Positions 1 through 6,170 of a DNA stretch of 6,633 bases are shown one piece after another. The stretch spans positions 1-6,633 of the forward strand of contig JAJYGY010000029.1 in NCBI GenBank assembly GCA_021790555.1, written 5' to 3'. Under the pieces are notes generated by a model. It did not search any database, was not told the origin of the DNA, and worked only from the letters and a program-made list of their open reading frames with translations. The stretch is from a bacterium. Its GTDB lineage: Bacteria > Oederibacteriota > JAJYGY01. The translations under genes and the position numbers were made by a program. The first letter of the stretch is position 1. Each line of letters opens with the position of its first letter.

Positions 1-1050
1 CAGCCCAGTGGTGTCCATCTGCGAGACGATGACCGATTCCAGGACCCCGCCCGGGGTGGTGTTGGTGTAGGTGTAGGTGGGGGTGTATCCGTTGAAGTTG
101 CCGTTGGGGCCGGTCCGGCCATAGGCGCCGGCAAGGTCGGGGTTGCCATAGCCCACCGTGGTGCCGTTGGCGGTGTAGAACAGGGTCAGCTTGCTTCCGG
201 CGTCGGTGTCGATGTCGTTGGCCAGCCGGTTGTCGTCCGAACGCCCCAGGTGGTCGATCTGGGCGTTCTGGTTGTTGGTGAGGGCCTGGCCGTTGTAGGG
301 GTAGCAGATGGCCGAGATCTGGCCCGCCATGAGGGTGGCCCCACCCTGGGTGCCGACCTCCAGAAGCAGGGAAAAGTAGGGTGCCGCCGGGCTGAGGAGG
401 ACCGAATAGCCGTTGATGGGGTCGTCGTAAAAATAGAGCGTTCCCCCTTCCACGTACCAGCGCTCCTGGGAAGGCGGCCTGGGCAGGCCCCTCCGCACGT
501 TTGGGTCCTCGTTTTGGATGTGGATGCCGTCGTCCCGGACGATGTCCCTGACCTGGTATCCGGCCGGGATGGGGCAGGAAAGCCGGTACCAGTGCCCGTC
601 CAGCTTGCTGCCGAGGCCGAGGCGGATCTTGTCATGGGTGAGGTCGGGAGTGGCGCTCAGGGTGGCGTCGGCCTGGCGGGGGTCCCATCCCCAGGCCCGG
701 GCCATGTCCTGGAAATCCTTGTCCCCGGCCGGGGCCACCCATTCCACCCTGCCTCGGGCATGGGCCAGGGCCGACAGGGCCTTCTTCCAGTCCGTGAAGC
801 GCCGCTTGCCTTGGCTTCCCAGATTCAGCTTCAGTTCCACGCCCTTCAGGCCGGCCAGGCCCAGTCCCTGTTGAAGCTGGGACTGAAGCGCCGCAGGATC
901 CACGGCCTCATCCACCACGATCTTCCTCTGGGCAGGATCGTACGCCACCACGCGGTCCGGCATCGGCGCGGCAATGCCGCCCCAAAGCGCACCGGGAAGG
1001 CACGCGATCAGGCCCAAAAGAGCGCAGGTTTTTGGGAGCCACTTTGTCAT
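1..1050 (-). CDS. Secreted protein of unknown function (5' part, runs off left edge)
   Basis: The reading frame is open from the ATG at 1050 to the left edge, giving 350 residues without a stop; the 3' end is outside the window. The N-terminus (MTKWLPKTCALLGLIACLPG, then ALWGG) has a short basic stretch and a hydrophobic core ending in small residues. This is a typical Sec signal peptide, with cleavage around residues 24-28, so the product is probably periplasmic, outer-membrane or extracellular. Residues about 40-125 look alpha/beta. Residues about 140-350 are rich in Gly, Asn, Thr, Tyr and Asp and look beta-rich, with a Thr/Tyr-rich stretch at 322-332. Only Cys158 and Cys249 lie beyond the signal region and could pair. 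I do not recognise the family. The start was chosen for the signal peptide; no Shine-Dalgarno sequence is visible before it. Opposite-strand open frames here are shadows of GC-rich codon use. Confidence 0.8.
   Translation of the reverse strand, partial: MTKWLPKTCALLGLIACLPGALWGGIAAPMPDRVVAYDPAQRKIVVDEAVDPAALQSQLQQGLGLAGLKGVELKLNLGSQGKRRFTDWKKALSALAHARGRVEWVAPAGDKDFQDMARAWGWDPRQADATLSATPDLTHDKIRLGLGSKLDGHWYRLSCPIPAGYQVRDIVRDDGIHIQNEDPNVRRGLPRPPSQERWYVEGGTLYFYDDPINGYSVLLSPAAPYFSLLLEVGTQGGATLMAGQISAICYPYNGQALTNNQNAQIDHLGRSDDNRLANDIDTDAGSKLTLFYTANGTTVGYGNPDLAGAYGRTGPNGNFNGYTPTYTYTNTTPGGVLESVIVSQMDTTGL
64..87. repeat. Short 6-bp quasi-repeat (GGTGTA-like, four units)
   Basis: The plus strand reads ggtgta, ggtgta, ggtggg, ggtgta in succession. 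On the minus strand this encodes the Thr-Tyr/Thr-Pro alternation in the secreted protein. Gain or loss of a 6-bp unit would keep the frame. With only four imperfect units it may simply reflect the amino-acid pattern. Confidence 0.4.
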
Positions 1051-1100
1051 GAAGTCAATTTTGAGATAAAAGTACCTGGTGGCGGTTTTAATCCATGTTT

Positions 1101-1122
1101 GACAAGAGGAAAATATCCTGTC
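1101..1122 (-). promoter_or_regulatory. Bulged hairpin near the end of the leader
   Basis: GAC and AGGA on one side pair with TCCT and GTC on the other (1101-1103 and 1107-1110 with 1116-1119 and 1120-1122). This gives seven pairs with a 3-nt bulge and a 5-nt A/T loop, about 50 nt upstream of the ATG at 1050. It could affect translation or be incidental. Confidence 0.25.
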
Positions 1123-1188
1123 CCGCCGAGACATCAATAAAAAAGAATTTCAAAGGCTGGGGAACTTTCATGAAGGGGTTTAAATTCA

Positions 1189-1214
1189 ATCCTCAAGGAT
1201 GGGACCCCCATTCC
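1189..1214 (-). promoter_or_regulatory. Overlapping, mutually exclusive hairpins in the long leader
   Basis: In the predicted leader RNA, GGAATGGG can pair with CCCATCC around a 3-nt loop (1197-1214, seven pairs with one bulged base). The adjoining ATCCTTGAGGAT (1189-1200) is a self-complementary short hairpin. The two share 1197-1200, so they could not form together. This is the kind of arrangement seen in leader switches, but I recognise no known riboswitch class and short hairpins occur by chance. Confidence 0.3.
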
Positions 1215-1307
1215 GGACTTACACAATTTCGGTCAATCCAAGGAATTACGGAGTGGATCTTCCATGTGTCAACAGAATCTCATAAGATTATGTTGGTAAC
1301 TATCGAG

Positions 1308-1336
1308 ATTTTATTTCGAAGATTTTTTCTTGTCAA
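1308..1336 (-). promoter_or_regulatory. Sigma-70-type promoter for the secreted-protein gene
   Basis: On the minus strand TTGACA (complement of 1331-1336) is followed by a 17-bp spacer and TAAAAT (complement of 1308-1313). The -35 is a perfect consensus match, the -10 matches five of six positions and the spacing is optimal. Transcription would start near 1301, giving a leader of about 250 nt before the ATG at 1050. It lies in the AT-rich island, where chance matches to a -10 are more likely, but the joint match of both boxes is strong. Confidence 0.7.
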
Positions 1337-1418
1337 TTTTATTTATTTATTAATTAAATATTATTAATGAGAAGTAACAAAAAAGTTAAAATAGAATTAT
1401 CGGAAATAATAAATTGAT

Positions 1419-1440
1419 TGTTGATAATATGTTGATATCA
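1419..1440. repeat. Phased TGTTGATA direct repeat with TGATATCA palindrome
   Basis: TGTTGATA occurs at 1419-1426 and 1430-1437, an 11-bp period or about one helical turn. A further TTGAT lies at 1414-1418, and the palindrome TGATATCA occupies 1433-1440. Such phasing could be a protein-binding site, upstream of the promoter at 1308-1336. In DNA this AT-rich, chance similarity is also possible. Confidence 0.3.
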
Positions 1441-1441
1441 G

Positions 1442-1471
1442 AAAAAAAGGGGCTTTTACAGCGGAAAACGC
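1442..1471 (-). terminator. Weak terminator-like hairpin and T-run after the ligase gene
   Basis: Directly after the stop codon of the ligase-TPR gene, the minus strand shows GC(G)TTTT, a 7-nt loop, AAAAGC, then CCC and a run of seven T. The stem is short, A/T-rich and bulged, so intrinsic termination would be weak. It is the only candidate between this gene and the next promoter. Confidence 0.3.
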
Positions 1472-1472
1472 G

Positions 1473-4136
1473 TCAATTCCAACCTTGGCTTTGGAGAAAT
1501 CGCAGGGCAGGCTGGTACTGGGGGTTGAGCGAGAGGGATTTTTCCGTCATAGCCCTGGATTCCTTCTTTTTCCCCATCAAAAACAGGTCCAAGGCCTGGT
1601 TGAAGGGAATTTCCGCGTCCGTGGGCCGGAGGTCCCCGGCTCCCTGAAAGGCCTTCAGGGCAAGTTCGCGCGATTCGGCCGCCTGGGCCCGCTTTCCGGC
1701 GCCTTCCTCCTGGCGCGAGTATTCCACCAGCATCTGGCCGGCAAGCAGGTACAGCGATCCGGCCTCGACGTGGTCCCGCTGGATGACCCCGGAAGCCAGG
1801 TCCAGGATTTTCTGCTTCTCCCCGGCCTGCAGGTACAGGCCCATCAGGTTCTGGTAGAAAAGGGTGGTGACGGGCGCGAGGCGGATGGCGTCCAGGTAAT
1901 ATTTCTCGGCGTAGGCCATGGCTTTGGGGTCTCCCATTTCCACCAGAAGGCCGTAGAGCCGCCCCAGGTTGCCGGAATAATAGGCGTTCCTGGGGTTCAA
2001 CTCCACGCCCCTGCGGTAGGAATCCAGGGCCAGCTTGAACCAGTCCCGGCGGCGCTGGGGGTCCCTGGTCAGCTTGAAGAGCTCCTCGTAGGCCAGGCCC
2101 AGGTAGACGTGGTACTTCACCTCGTCGGGGCACAGGAGCGTGGCCTGGCGCTGCTTCAGGGCCGACAGCAGGTCCAGCAGCACCTCGGCGGCGGCCGTAT
2201 AGGCGGGACGCAGGGCGGCGGACTGGCCGGGATCCTGCTGAAGCTGCGCCTCCATGGAGCGGATCTGGTCCACGCGGCTGTCGAATTCCCCGGACCAGTC
2301 CTTGCCCGGGAGGGGCCTCAGGGACTGCAGTTGTTCGAAGGCGTATCCCGCGTAGGACCGCGCGGCCTGGAGGCCCTGGCCGGAAAGGTCCTGCACCTGG
2401 CTGCCGATGAGGTGCCCCATGTCGTAGCCTTCGTCGGCGCGGAAGGTGGAGGTGGCCAGCCAAAGCCCCGGAAGGGCGCCCAGGCAGGCCAGGCCCAGGA
2501 CCCAGCGCAGGGCCAGAGGCGGCCGCGCCCGGGCCACCCTGCAGGCCGGCCCCGCGCCTTCGGCCCAAAGGAGGGCGAAGAGAACCCAGAAGGGCGTGCT
2601 GATGGCCACCACGCCGAAGCTCACAAGGTTCTGCACCAGGTAGGCCAGCCAGGTGGTCGCCATGGCCGACAGCAGCAGCTTCACCTCGAAATCCCCTTCC
2701 TCGCGCAGGCGGCGCGCGCAGGCCAGGGCCCAGGCGGTCAGCAGCCACATCCACAGGCCCAGACCCACCAGGCCCATGGTGGCAAGGATCTGCAGGGGTT
2801 CACAATGGGCCGTGCGTGAGGACACGTTGGCCCCGTCGAAGGCCGCGAACTTGCTCGTTTCGTAGGAGGGGAACATGGTCTTGAAGGTGTCCACCCCGGT
2901 CCCCGTCAGCGGGTAGTCGGCCCAGATCTTGAGGGCCGGCCGCCAGATCTCCAGGCGCGAGGTCTCGGTGGCCTGCAGGGGATGGCCCAGGGACCACAAC
3001 ATGCGCCTGGAAAGCTCCGGCCCGAAGCTGAAGGAAACGGCCACCACCAGGGCCAGCACCCCGCCCACCCACAGCCCCGCGCGCCCCCGGCCGCGCGGCG
3101 TCGCCGGAGCGGCCGCCGGGACCGTCCCGCCCTCGCGGGCCCTGGCCCTCAGGCGCTGCCGGACGGCGATGGCGGCGAAAAGGGCGCAGGCCGCCAGCAG
3201 CCCAAGGAAGGCGCCGCGGGTTCCGGTGTCGAGCAGGGCCTTGAATAGGATCAGCATCACCGAGGTCAGTCCCAGTGCCCGGGCCGCCTTCAGGCGCCCC
3301 TTCCACAACAGCGCCGGAAACACCGCCATGCCCGCCAGGTAGGCCACCAGGGCCCAGAACACGGCGCGCCCGGCCTGGGCCGCCAGGCGGCCGGGGTCCA
3401 GGGTGTGGCCGGGGGGGAAGAACAGGTACAGGCAAAGCCACAGGGCCAGGCTGGCCAGCTGGAGCAGCCAGAACACCAGCAGTCCCCGCTTGGTCAGGAG
3501 GCTGCGGCGCGAAAAGAAGAGCACCCCGCCCACCGGCATGGCCATGATCATCAGGGCCCCCAGAAAATTGGGGTTGCCCAGCGAGGCGAAATAGCGGTCC
3601 ACGATGACCGAAGCCGAGCTCCAGGTGATGAAATCCATCCCCAGGGCCTGGAAAAGCCCGTACAGCGCCGCGGAGGACGCGGCGTAGAACAGCGCCAGGA
3701 GGACCTTCTCCACCTCGTCCCAGCGCAGCACGTTCTGGACGGCGATGAAGTACAGCAGGGAATAGTTCAGCTGGGTGAGGCTGCCGTTGAAGTTTTCGTA
3801 TTCGCCCCTCCAGCTGATGCTCCAGCTGACCGAATCGGCGGTCTTGAACACCAGCCAGGCGCTCCAGGCGAGCATGGGGAGGTCCAGCGGGCAGCGCCGC
3901 CATTCCCAGCGCGGGCTCAAGGCCATCCTCAGGGCCCACAGGGCCAGCATCAGCACCGTGGCGCAACGCAGCAGGGTGAGCTTGGGCAGCTCGAACTGGT
4001 CGTAGGTGCTGACGCTGAAGAAGAGGACCAGGCCCACCAGGGTGGCGGCGAGCAGGACCACCACGGATTTTCGCAGGATTTCGGGCGCGGACGCCCCCCC
4101 TTCCTCGGCGGGGGGCTTGGCGGTGGCAGCGGGCAT
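1473..4136 (-). CDS. O-antigen ligase/polymerase (Wzy_C) family membrane protein with C-terminal TPR domain
   Basis: The 887-residue product has about 12-14 predicted membrane helices between residues 23 and 563. Wzy_C features are visible: GNPNFLGA at 187-194, TGTRG at 304-308 and a large loop at about 373-446 with TGTGVDTF (411-418). The loop ends in AHCEPLQ (443-449) with candidate catalytic His444, followed by LATMGLVGLG. In WaaL/Wzy relatives this loop is periplasmic, and its conserved His and Arg residues help transfer a polyprenyl-diphosphate-linked glycan to an acceptor. Residues about 570-885 are soluble TPR-like repeats (for example 672-712, 719-755, 841-874), making the protein about twice the usual ligase length. 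A Pro/Ala/Arg linker lies at 328-353. The start ATG has no visible Shine-Dalgarno, but the frame and N-terminal helix support it. Whether it is a lipid A-core ligase, a polymerase or a protein O-glycosylase cannot be decided here. Confidence 0.88.
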   Translation of the reverse strand: MPAATAKPPAEEGGASAPEILRKSVVVLLAATLVGLVLFFSVSTYDQFELPKLTLLRCATVLMLALWALRMALSPRWEWRRCPLDLPMLAWSAWLVFKTADSVSWSISWRGEYENFNGSLTQLNYSLLYFIAVQNVLRWDEVEKVLLALFYAASSAALYGLFQALGMDFITWSSASVIVDRYFASLGNPNFLGALMIMAMPVGGVLFFSRRSLLTKRGLLVFWLLQLASLALWLCLYLFFPPGHTLDPGRLAAQAGRAVFWALVAYLAGMAVFPALLWKGRLKAARALGLTSVMLILFKALLDTGTRGAFLGLLAACALFAAIAVRQRLRARAREGGTVPAAAPATPRGRGRAGLWVGGVLALVVAVSFSFGPELSRRMLWSLGHPLQATETSRLEIWRPALKIWADYPLTGTGVDTFKTMFPSYETSKFAAFDGANVSSRTAHCEPLQILATMGLVGLGLWMWLLTAWALACARRLREEGDFEVKLLLSAMATTWLAYLVQNLVSFGVVAISTPFWVLFALLWAEGAGPACRVARARPPLALRWVLGLACLGALPGLWLATSTFRADEGYDMGHLIGSQVQDLSGQGLQAARSYAGYAFEQLQSLRPLPGKDWSGEFDSRVDQIRSMEAQLQQDPGQSAALRPAYTAAAEVLLDLLSALKQRQATLLCPDEVKYHVYLGLAYEELFKLTRDPQRRRDWFKLALDSYRRGVELNPRNAYYSGNLGRLYGLLVEMGDPKAMAYAEKYYLDAIRLAPVTTLFYQNLMGLYLQAGEKQKILDLASGVIQRDHVEAGSLYLLAGQMLVEYSRQEEGAGKRAQAAESRELALKAFQGAGDLRPTDAEIPFNQALDLFLMGKKKESRAMTEKSLSLNPQYQPALRFLQSQGWN

Positions 4137-4162
4137 CGGGGAAGGCCGAAGCGAAGGTGAAT

Positions 4163-4181
4163 GCCCGGCGAGCGGCCGGGC
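4163..4181. promoter_or_regulatory. Perfect 7-bp GC hairpin in the ligase leader
   Basis: GCCCGGC (4163-4169) and GCCGGGC (4175-4181) form a perfect inverted repeat around a 5-base loop. It lies between the proposed minus-strand start site and the ligase ATG. No T-run follows on either strand, so it is not an intrinsic terminator. It could be an operator or a leader hairpin limiting translation. Confidence 0.4.
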
Positions 4182-4193
4182 GGAAACCCAGCC

Positions 4194-4222
4194 ACTCTAC
4201 ACGAAGCCGCCATCCGGTTCAA
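4194..4222 (-). promoter_or_regulatory. Probable sigma-70-type promoter for the ligase-TPR gene
   Basis: On the minus strand TTGAAC (complement of 4217-4222), a 17-bp spacer and TAGAGT (complement of 4194-4199) match the consensus at four of six positions each. Transcription would begin near 4187, giving a leader of about 50 nt before the ATG at 4136. Confidence 0.45.
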
Positions 4223-4257
4223 GGCCGCGAAGTTTCCTGCCCCGTGAAAATACCCCA

Positions 4258-4266
4258 TGGTATACT
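4258..4266 (+). promoter_or_regulatory. Extended -10 promoter candidate for the TPR-glycosyltransferase unit
   Basis: TGGTATACT matches the extended -10 form TGnTATAAT at all but one defined position. It stands out in otherwise GC-rich DNA. No good -35 is seen at 16-18 bp, as extended -10 promoters allow. Transcription would start near 4273, about 70 nt before the ATG at 4342. Confidence 0.4.
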
Positions 4267-4341
4267 TGGACAACCGTGGCCCCGCGCGGCCGGGACCCGA
4301 ACCGGCCCCAAGGGCCCCTTCTTCTGCCTGGACCGTCAAGG

Positions 4342-6168
4342 ATGCCGGAAGACAAATCCACCCTGCAAAAAACCGTCGCCCTCTTCCTGGGCCAGGAAAA
4401 GGTCGAAAAGGCGCTGGTCGAGCTGAAAAAGCTGCGCGAGGCGGCCCCGGACGAACCCGTCACCTGGGTGTTGGCCGGGGACGTGCTGGCCAAGGCGGGC
4501 AGGGACGCGGAGGCCTACCCCGAATACCAGCGCGCCGCCGACGCCTTCCAGAAGCTGGGCCTGACGGACAAGACCCTTTTCGTGCAGCGCAAGATCCTGA
4601 AGCTGAACCCGGCGGGCCTGGACGAGGCCGCCCGCGGCAGGCTGCGGCTGCTTTCGCACCTGGTGGAGGCGGGCGAAAAGCTGGCCCAGGGCGATTCCCG
4701 GGCGGCCGTGGAGGCCTACCGCCGGGCCATCCAGGCCTTTCCCAACCACACCGTCGCCTACCAGAAGCTGGCCGCCCTTTACTTGAGCCTGGGAGACCTG
4801 GGCGAGGCCATTGAACTCTACCTGGCCGTGGGCAGGGCCTTCATGGCCCACCGGCTGCTGTCCAAGGCGCGCCCCTATTTCCAGCGGGTCCTGGAGCTCA
4901 ATCCGGACCACGAGGAGGCCCGCGCGGCCCTGGAGGAGGTTTCCTCGGCCGAGGGCCAGCCCAGCGACGCCGGGAAATACTACGTGGTGGCGGCGGAAAA
5001 GGCCCTGCAGCAGGGCGACTTCGAAAAGGCCAGCCAGTGGATCATCAAGGTCCAGGCCCTGGGCATCGAGGAGGCCCCCTACCTGATGGGCATCCTCTAC
5101 GCCAAGCAGGGCAAACGCGAGGAGGCGAAAAACTCCTTCACCCTTTTCCTGCGCACCGCCAAGCAGGTGGGCAAGGCCCTGCTGCAGCTGGGCATGCTTT
5201 TCGAGCAGGAGGGGCGCGACGACCTGGCCCTGCGCTGCTACGAGAGGGCGGCCCAGGACCCCAGCGCCCTGGAGGCGCGCCGCAGGGAGATGGAACTGCA
5301 GGCGCGCGTGCACGCGCGTTCCCTGGAGTCGGCCCCGCCCTCCCCGGCCGCGGCGCCCGCCGAACCCGTGGCCGGCCTGTCCTTCCGCCAGCAGGCCATG
5401 TCCCCGGAGGACCGCTCCACCCTGGCCACCATGGCCGACATGTGCCTGCAGGAGGAGATGTACGAGGAGGCCAAGCAGACCTTCGAACGCCTCCTGCGGG
5501 CCGACCCGGGTGATGTCCAGTCCTTCGCCGGGCTGAACCGGGCCCGCAAGGGGCTGGGCCTGAGCGCCCTTCCCGTGCCCGCCCACCTGGCCGACAAGAT
5601 GGCGCGGGAATTCCCCGAAACCTCCGCGCCGGCCCGGGTCCAGGCGGCCCCCACCCCCTCGTCTCCGGCCCCGGCCGTTTTGGAGGCCGGGCCCTCCGCC
5701 CCGCGGGCCGACGCGACTTCCCGGCCCCCGGCCAAGATCCAGGACGCGCCGGCACTTCCCCCGGGGCCCGCACCGGCCGCGCCCACGCGGCGCTCCAGCC
5801 TGCCCAAGGACCCGCTGGACCTTCTTCTGCAGCTGGAGGGCAAGGCAGCCCAGGTCCCGGACGCGGCGCCGGCCGCGGCCCCTGTCCAGCCGCTTCCTCC
5901 CCTGCCCCCCCTTCCCGCGCCGCCCCTGAGCACGACCGCCTCGGGCGGGGCCCTCCCACCCCTGCCTCCCCCGCCCCGGGTCCAGGCACCCGCCGCCGCG
6001 CCCGCGCCCCCCCCCAGGCCGGCCGCGCCCTCCCCGCCGGCCCCCAAGGAGCCTGCCACGCAGGGTCCCCGGATGAAGATCGAAAGGAACAACCTGGAAA
6101 TGAAGATGGGCGAGCTGCCCCCCGCGTTCAAGAGCCGGGTGGTCTTCGACGACGAGGTGATCGAATAG
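4342..6168 (+). CDS. Cytoplasmic tetratricopeptide-repeat protein with Pro/Ala-rich linker and charged C-terminal tail
   Basis: The 608-residue product has no signal peptide or membrane helix, so it is probably cytoplasmic. Residues 1-320 are helical TPR repeats: about 5-37, 39-72, 103-133, 137-170, 171-200, 212-240, 244-273 and 276-306. A further TPR pair at 358-405 is set off by an Ala/Pro linker. Residues about 425-577 are Pro/Ala-rich and probably disordered. They are interrupted by a Leu-rich amphipathic stretch (DPLDLLLQLEGKAA, 490-503). The chain ends in a non-repetitive tail (578-608) finishing FDDEVIE, which looks like a docking segment. TPRs usually scaffold protein complexes; the partner is unknown. 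The frame stays open upstream to an ATG at 4006 inside the divergent gene. I chose the ATG at 4342 because it leaves the intergenic promoters free and begins the first TPR helix. AAGG at 4338-4341 is too close to serve as a normal ribosome-binding site. The stop overlaps the next gene's start. Confidence 0.85.
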   Translation: MPEDKSTLQKTVALFLGQEKVEKALVELKKLREAAPDEPVTWVLAGDVLAKAGRDAEAYPEYQRAADAFQKLGLTDKTLFVQRKILKLNPAGLDEAARGRLRLLSHLVEAGEKLAQGDSRAAVEAYRRAIQAFPNHTVAYQKLAALYLSLGDLGEAIELYLAVGRAFMAHRLLSKARPYFQRVLELNPDHEEARAALEEVSSAEGQPSDAGKYYVVAAEKALQQGDFEKASQWIIKVQALGIEEAPYLMGILYAKQGKREEAKNSFTLFLRTAKQVGKALLQLGMLFEQEGRDDLALRCYERAAQDPSALEARRREMELQARVHARSLESAPPSPAAAPAEPVAGLSFRQQAMSPEDRSTLATMADMCLQEEMYEEAKQTFERLLRADPGDVQSFAGLNRARKGLGLSALPVPAHLADKMAREFPETSAPARVQAAPTPSSPAPAVLEAGPSAPRADATSRPPAKIQDAPALPPGPAPAAPTRRSSLPKDPLDLLLQLEGKAAQVPDAAPAAAPVQPLPPLPPLPAPPLSTTASGGALPPLPPPPRVQAPAAAPAPPPRPAAPSPPAPKEPATQGPRMKIERNNLEMKMGELPPAFKSRVVFDDEVIE

Positions 6169-6170
6169 TG
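6166..6170 (+). promoter_or_regulatory. TAGTG stop/start overlap coupling the TPR and glycosyltransferase genes
   Basis: The TPR stop TAG (6166-6168) and the glycosyltransferase start GTG (6168-6170) share one G. No strong Shine-Dalgarno precedes the GTG, so termination-reinitiation is the likely way the second gene is translated. GTG at this position is the first start codon and is followed directly by the membrane helix. Confidence 0.7.

Larger units (their letters stand above)
1051..1472. other. AT-rich intergenic region, no convincing gene
   Basis: This gap of about 420 bp lies between the stop of the ligase-TPR gene and the start of the secreted-protein gene, both read on the minus strand. 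The part from about 1285 to 1450 is extremely AT-rich compared with the genes on either side. It contains a near-consensus minus-strand promoter, a leader with possible hairpins, a weak terminator-like element and phased TTGAT repeats, listed separately. Two small plus-strand open frames cross it (1095-1367 and 1414-1647). They have no supporting start signal or recognisable protein features and are not called. Confidence 0.7.

Noticed and set aside
1099..1127. Plus-strand TTGACA at 1099-1104 as a promoter
   Set aside because: No -10-like sequence lies 16-18 bp downstream (the sequence there is CCCGCC) and no plus-strand gene follows.
250..1140. Long plus-strand open frame opposite the secreted-protein gene
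   Set aside because: Its translation is low-complexity Gly/Val/Pro/Arg typical of antisense frames in GC-rich genes, whereas the minus frame gives a signal peptide and balanced composition.
1244..1272. Second minus-strand TTGACA (1267-1272) as a promoter
   Set aside because: The hexamer at the right distance downstream is GTAATT, which matches the -10 consensus at only two positions.
1095..1367. Plus-strand open frame of 90 codons in the AT-rich gap
   Set aside because: It lies antisense to the predicted leader, its composition drifts with local AT content, and it has no ribosome-binding site or recognisable motif.
1414..1647. Plus-strand open frame of 77 codons crossing into the 3' end of the ligase gene
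   Set aside because: It overlaps the well-supported ligase-TPR coding region on the opposite strand and shows no protein features.
1485..2819. Long plus-strand open frame opposite the ligase gene
   Set aside because: The Gln/Gly/His-rich translation has no domain, while the minus frame shows Wzy_C motifs, membrane helices and TPRs.
4006..4341. N-terminal extension of the TPR protein back to an ATG at 4006
   Set aside because: It would overlap the ligase coding region by about 130 bases, its translation is Arg/Pro-rich without TPR character, and it would engulf both divergent promoters.
4336..5586. Long minus-strand open frame opposite the TPR gene
   Set aside because: A Gly/Leu/Gln-rich mirror frame of codon bias; the plus frame has clear TPR periodicity.
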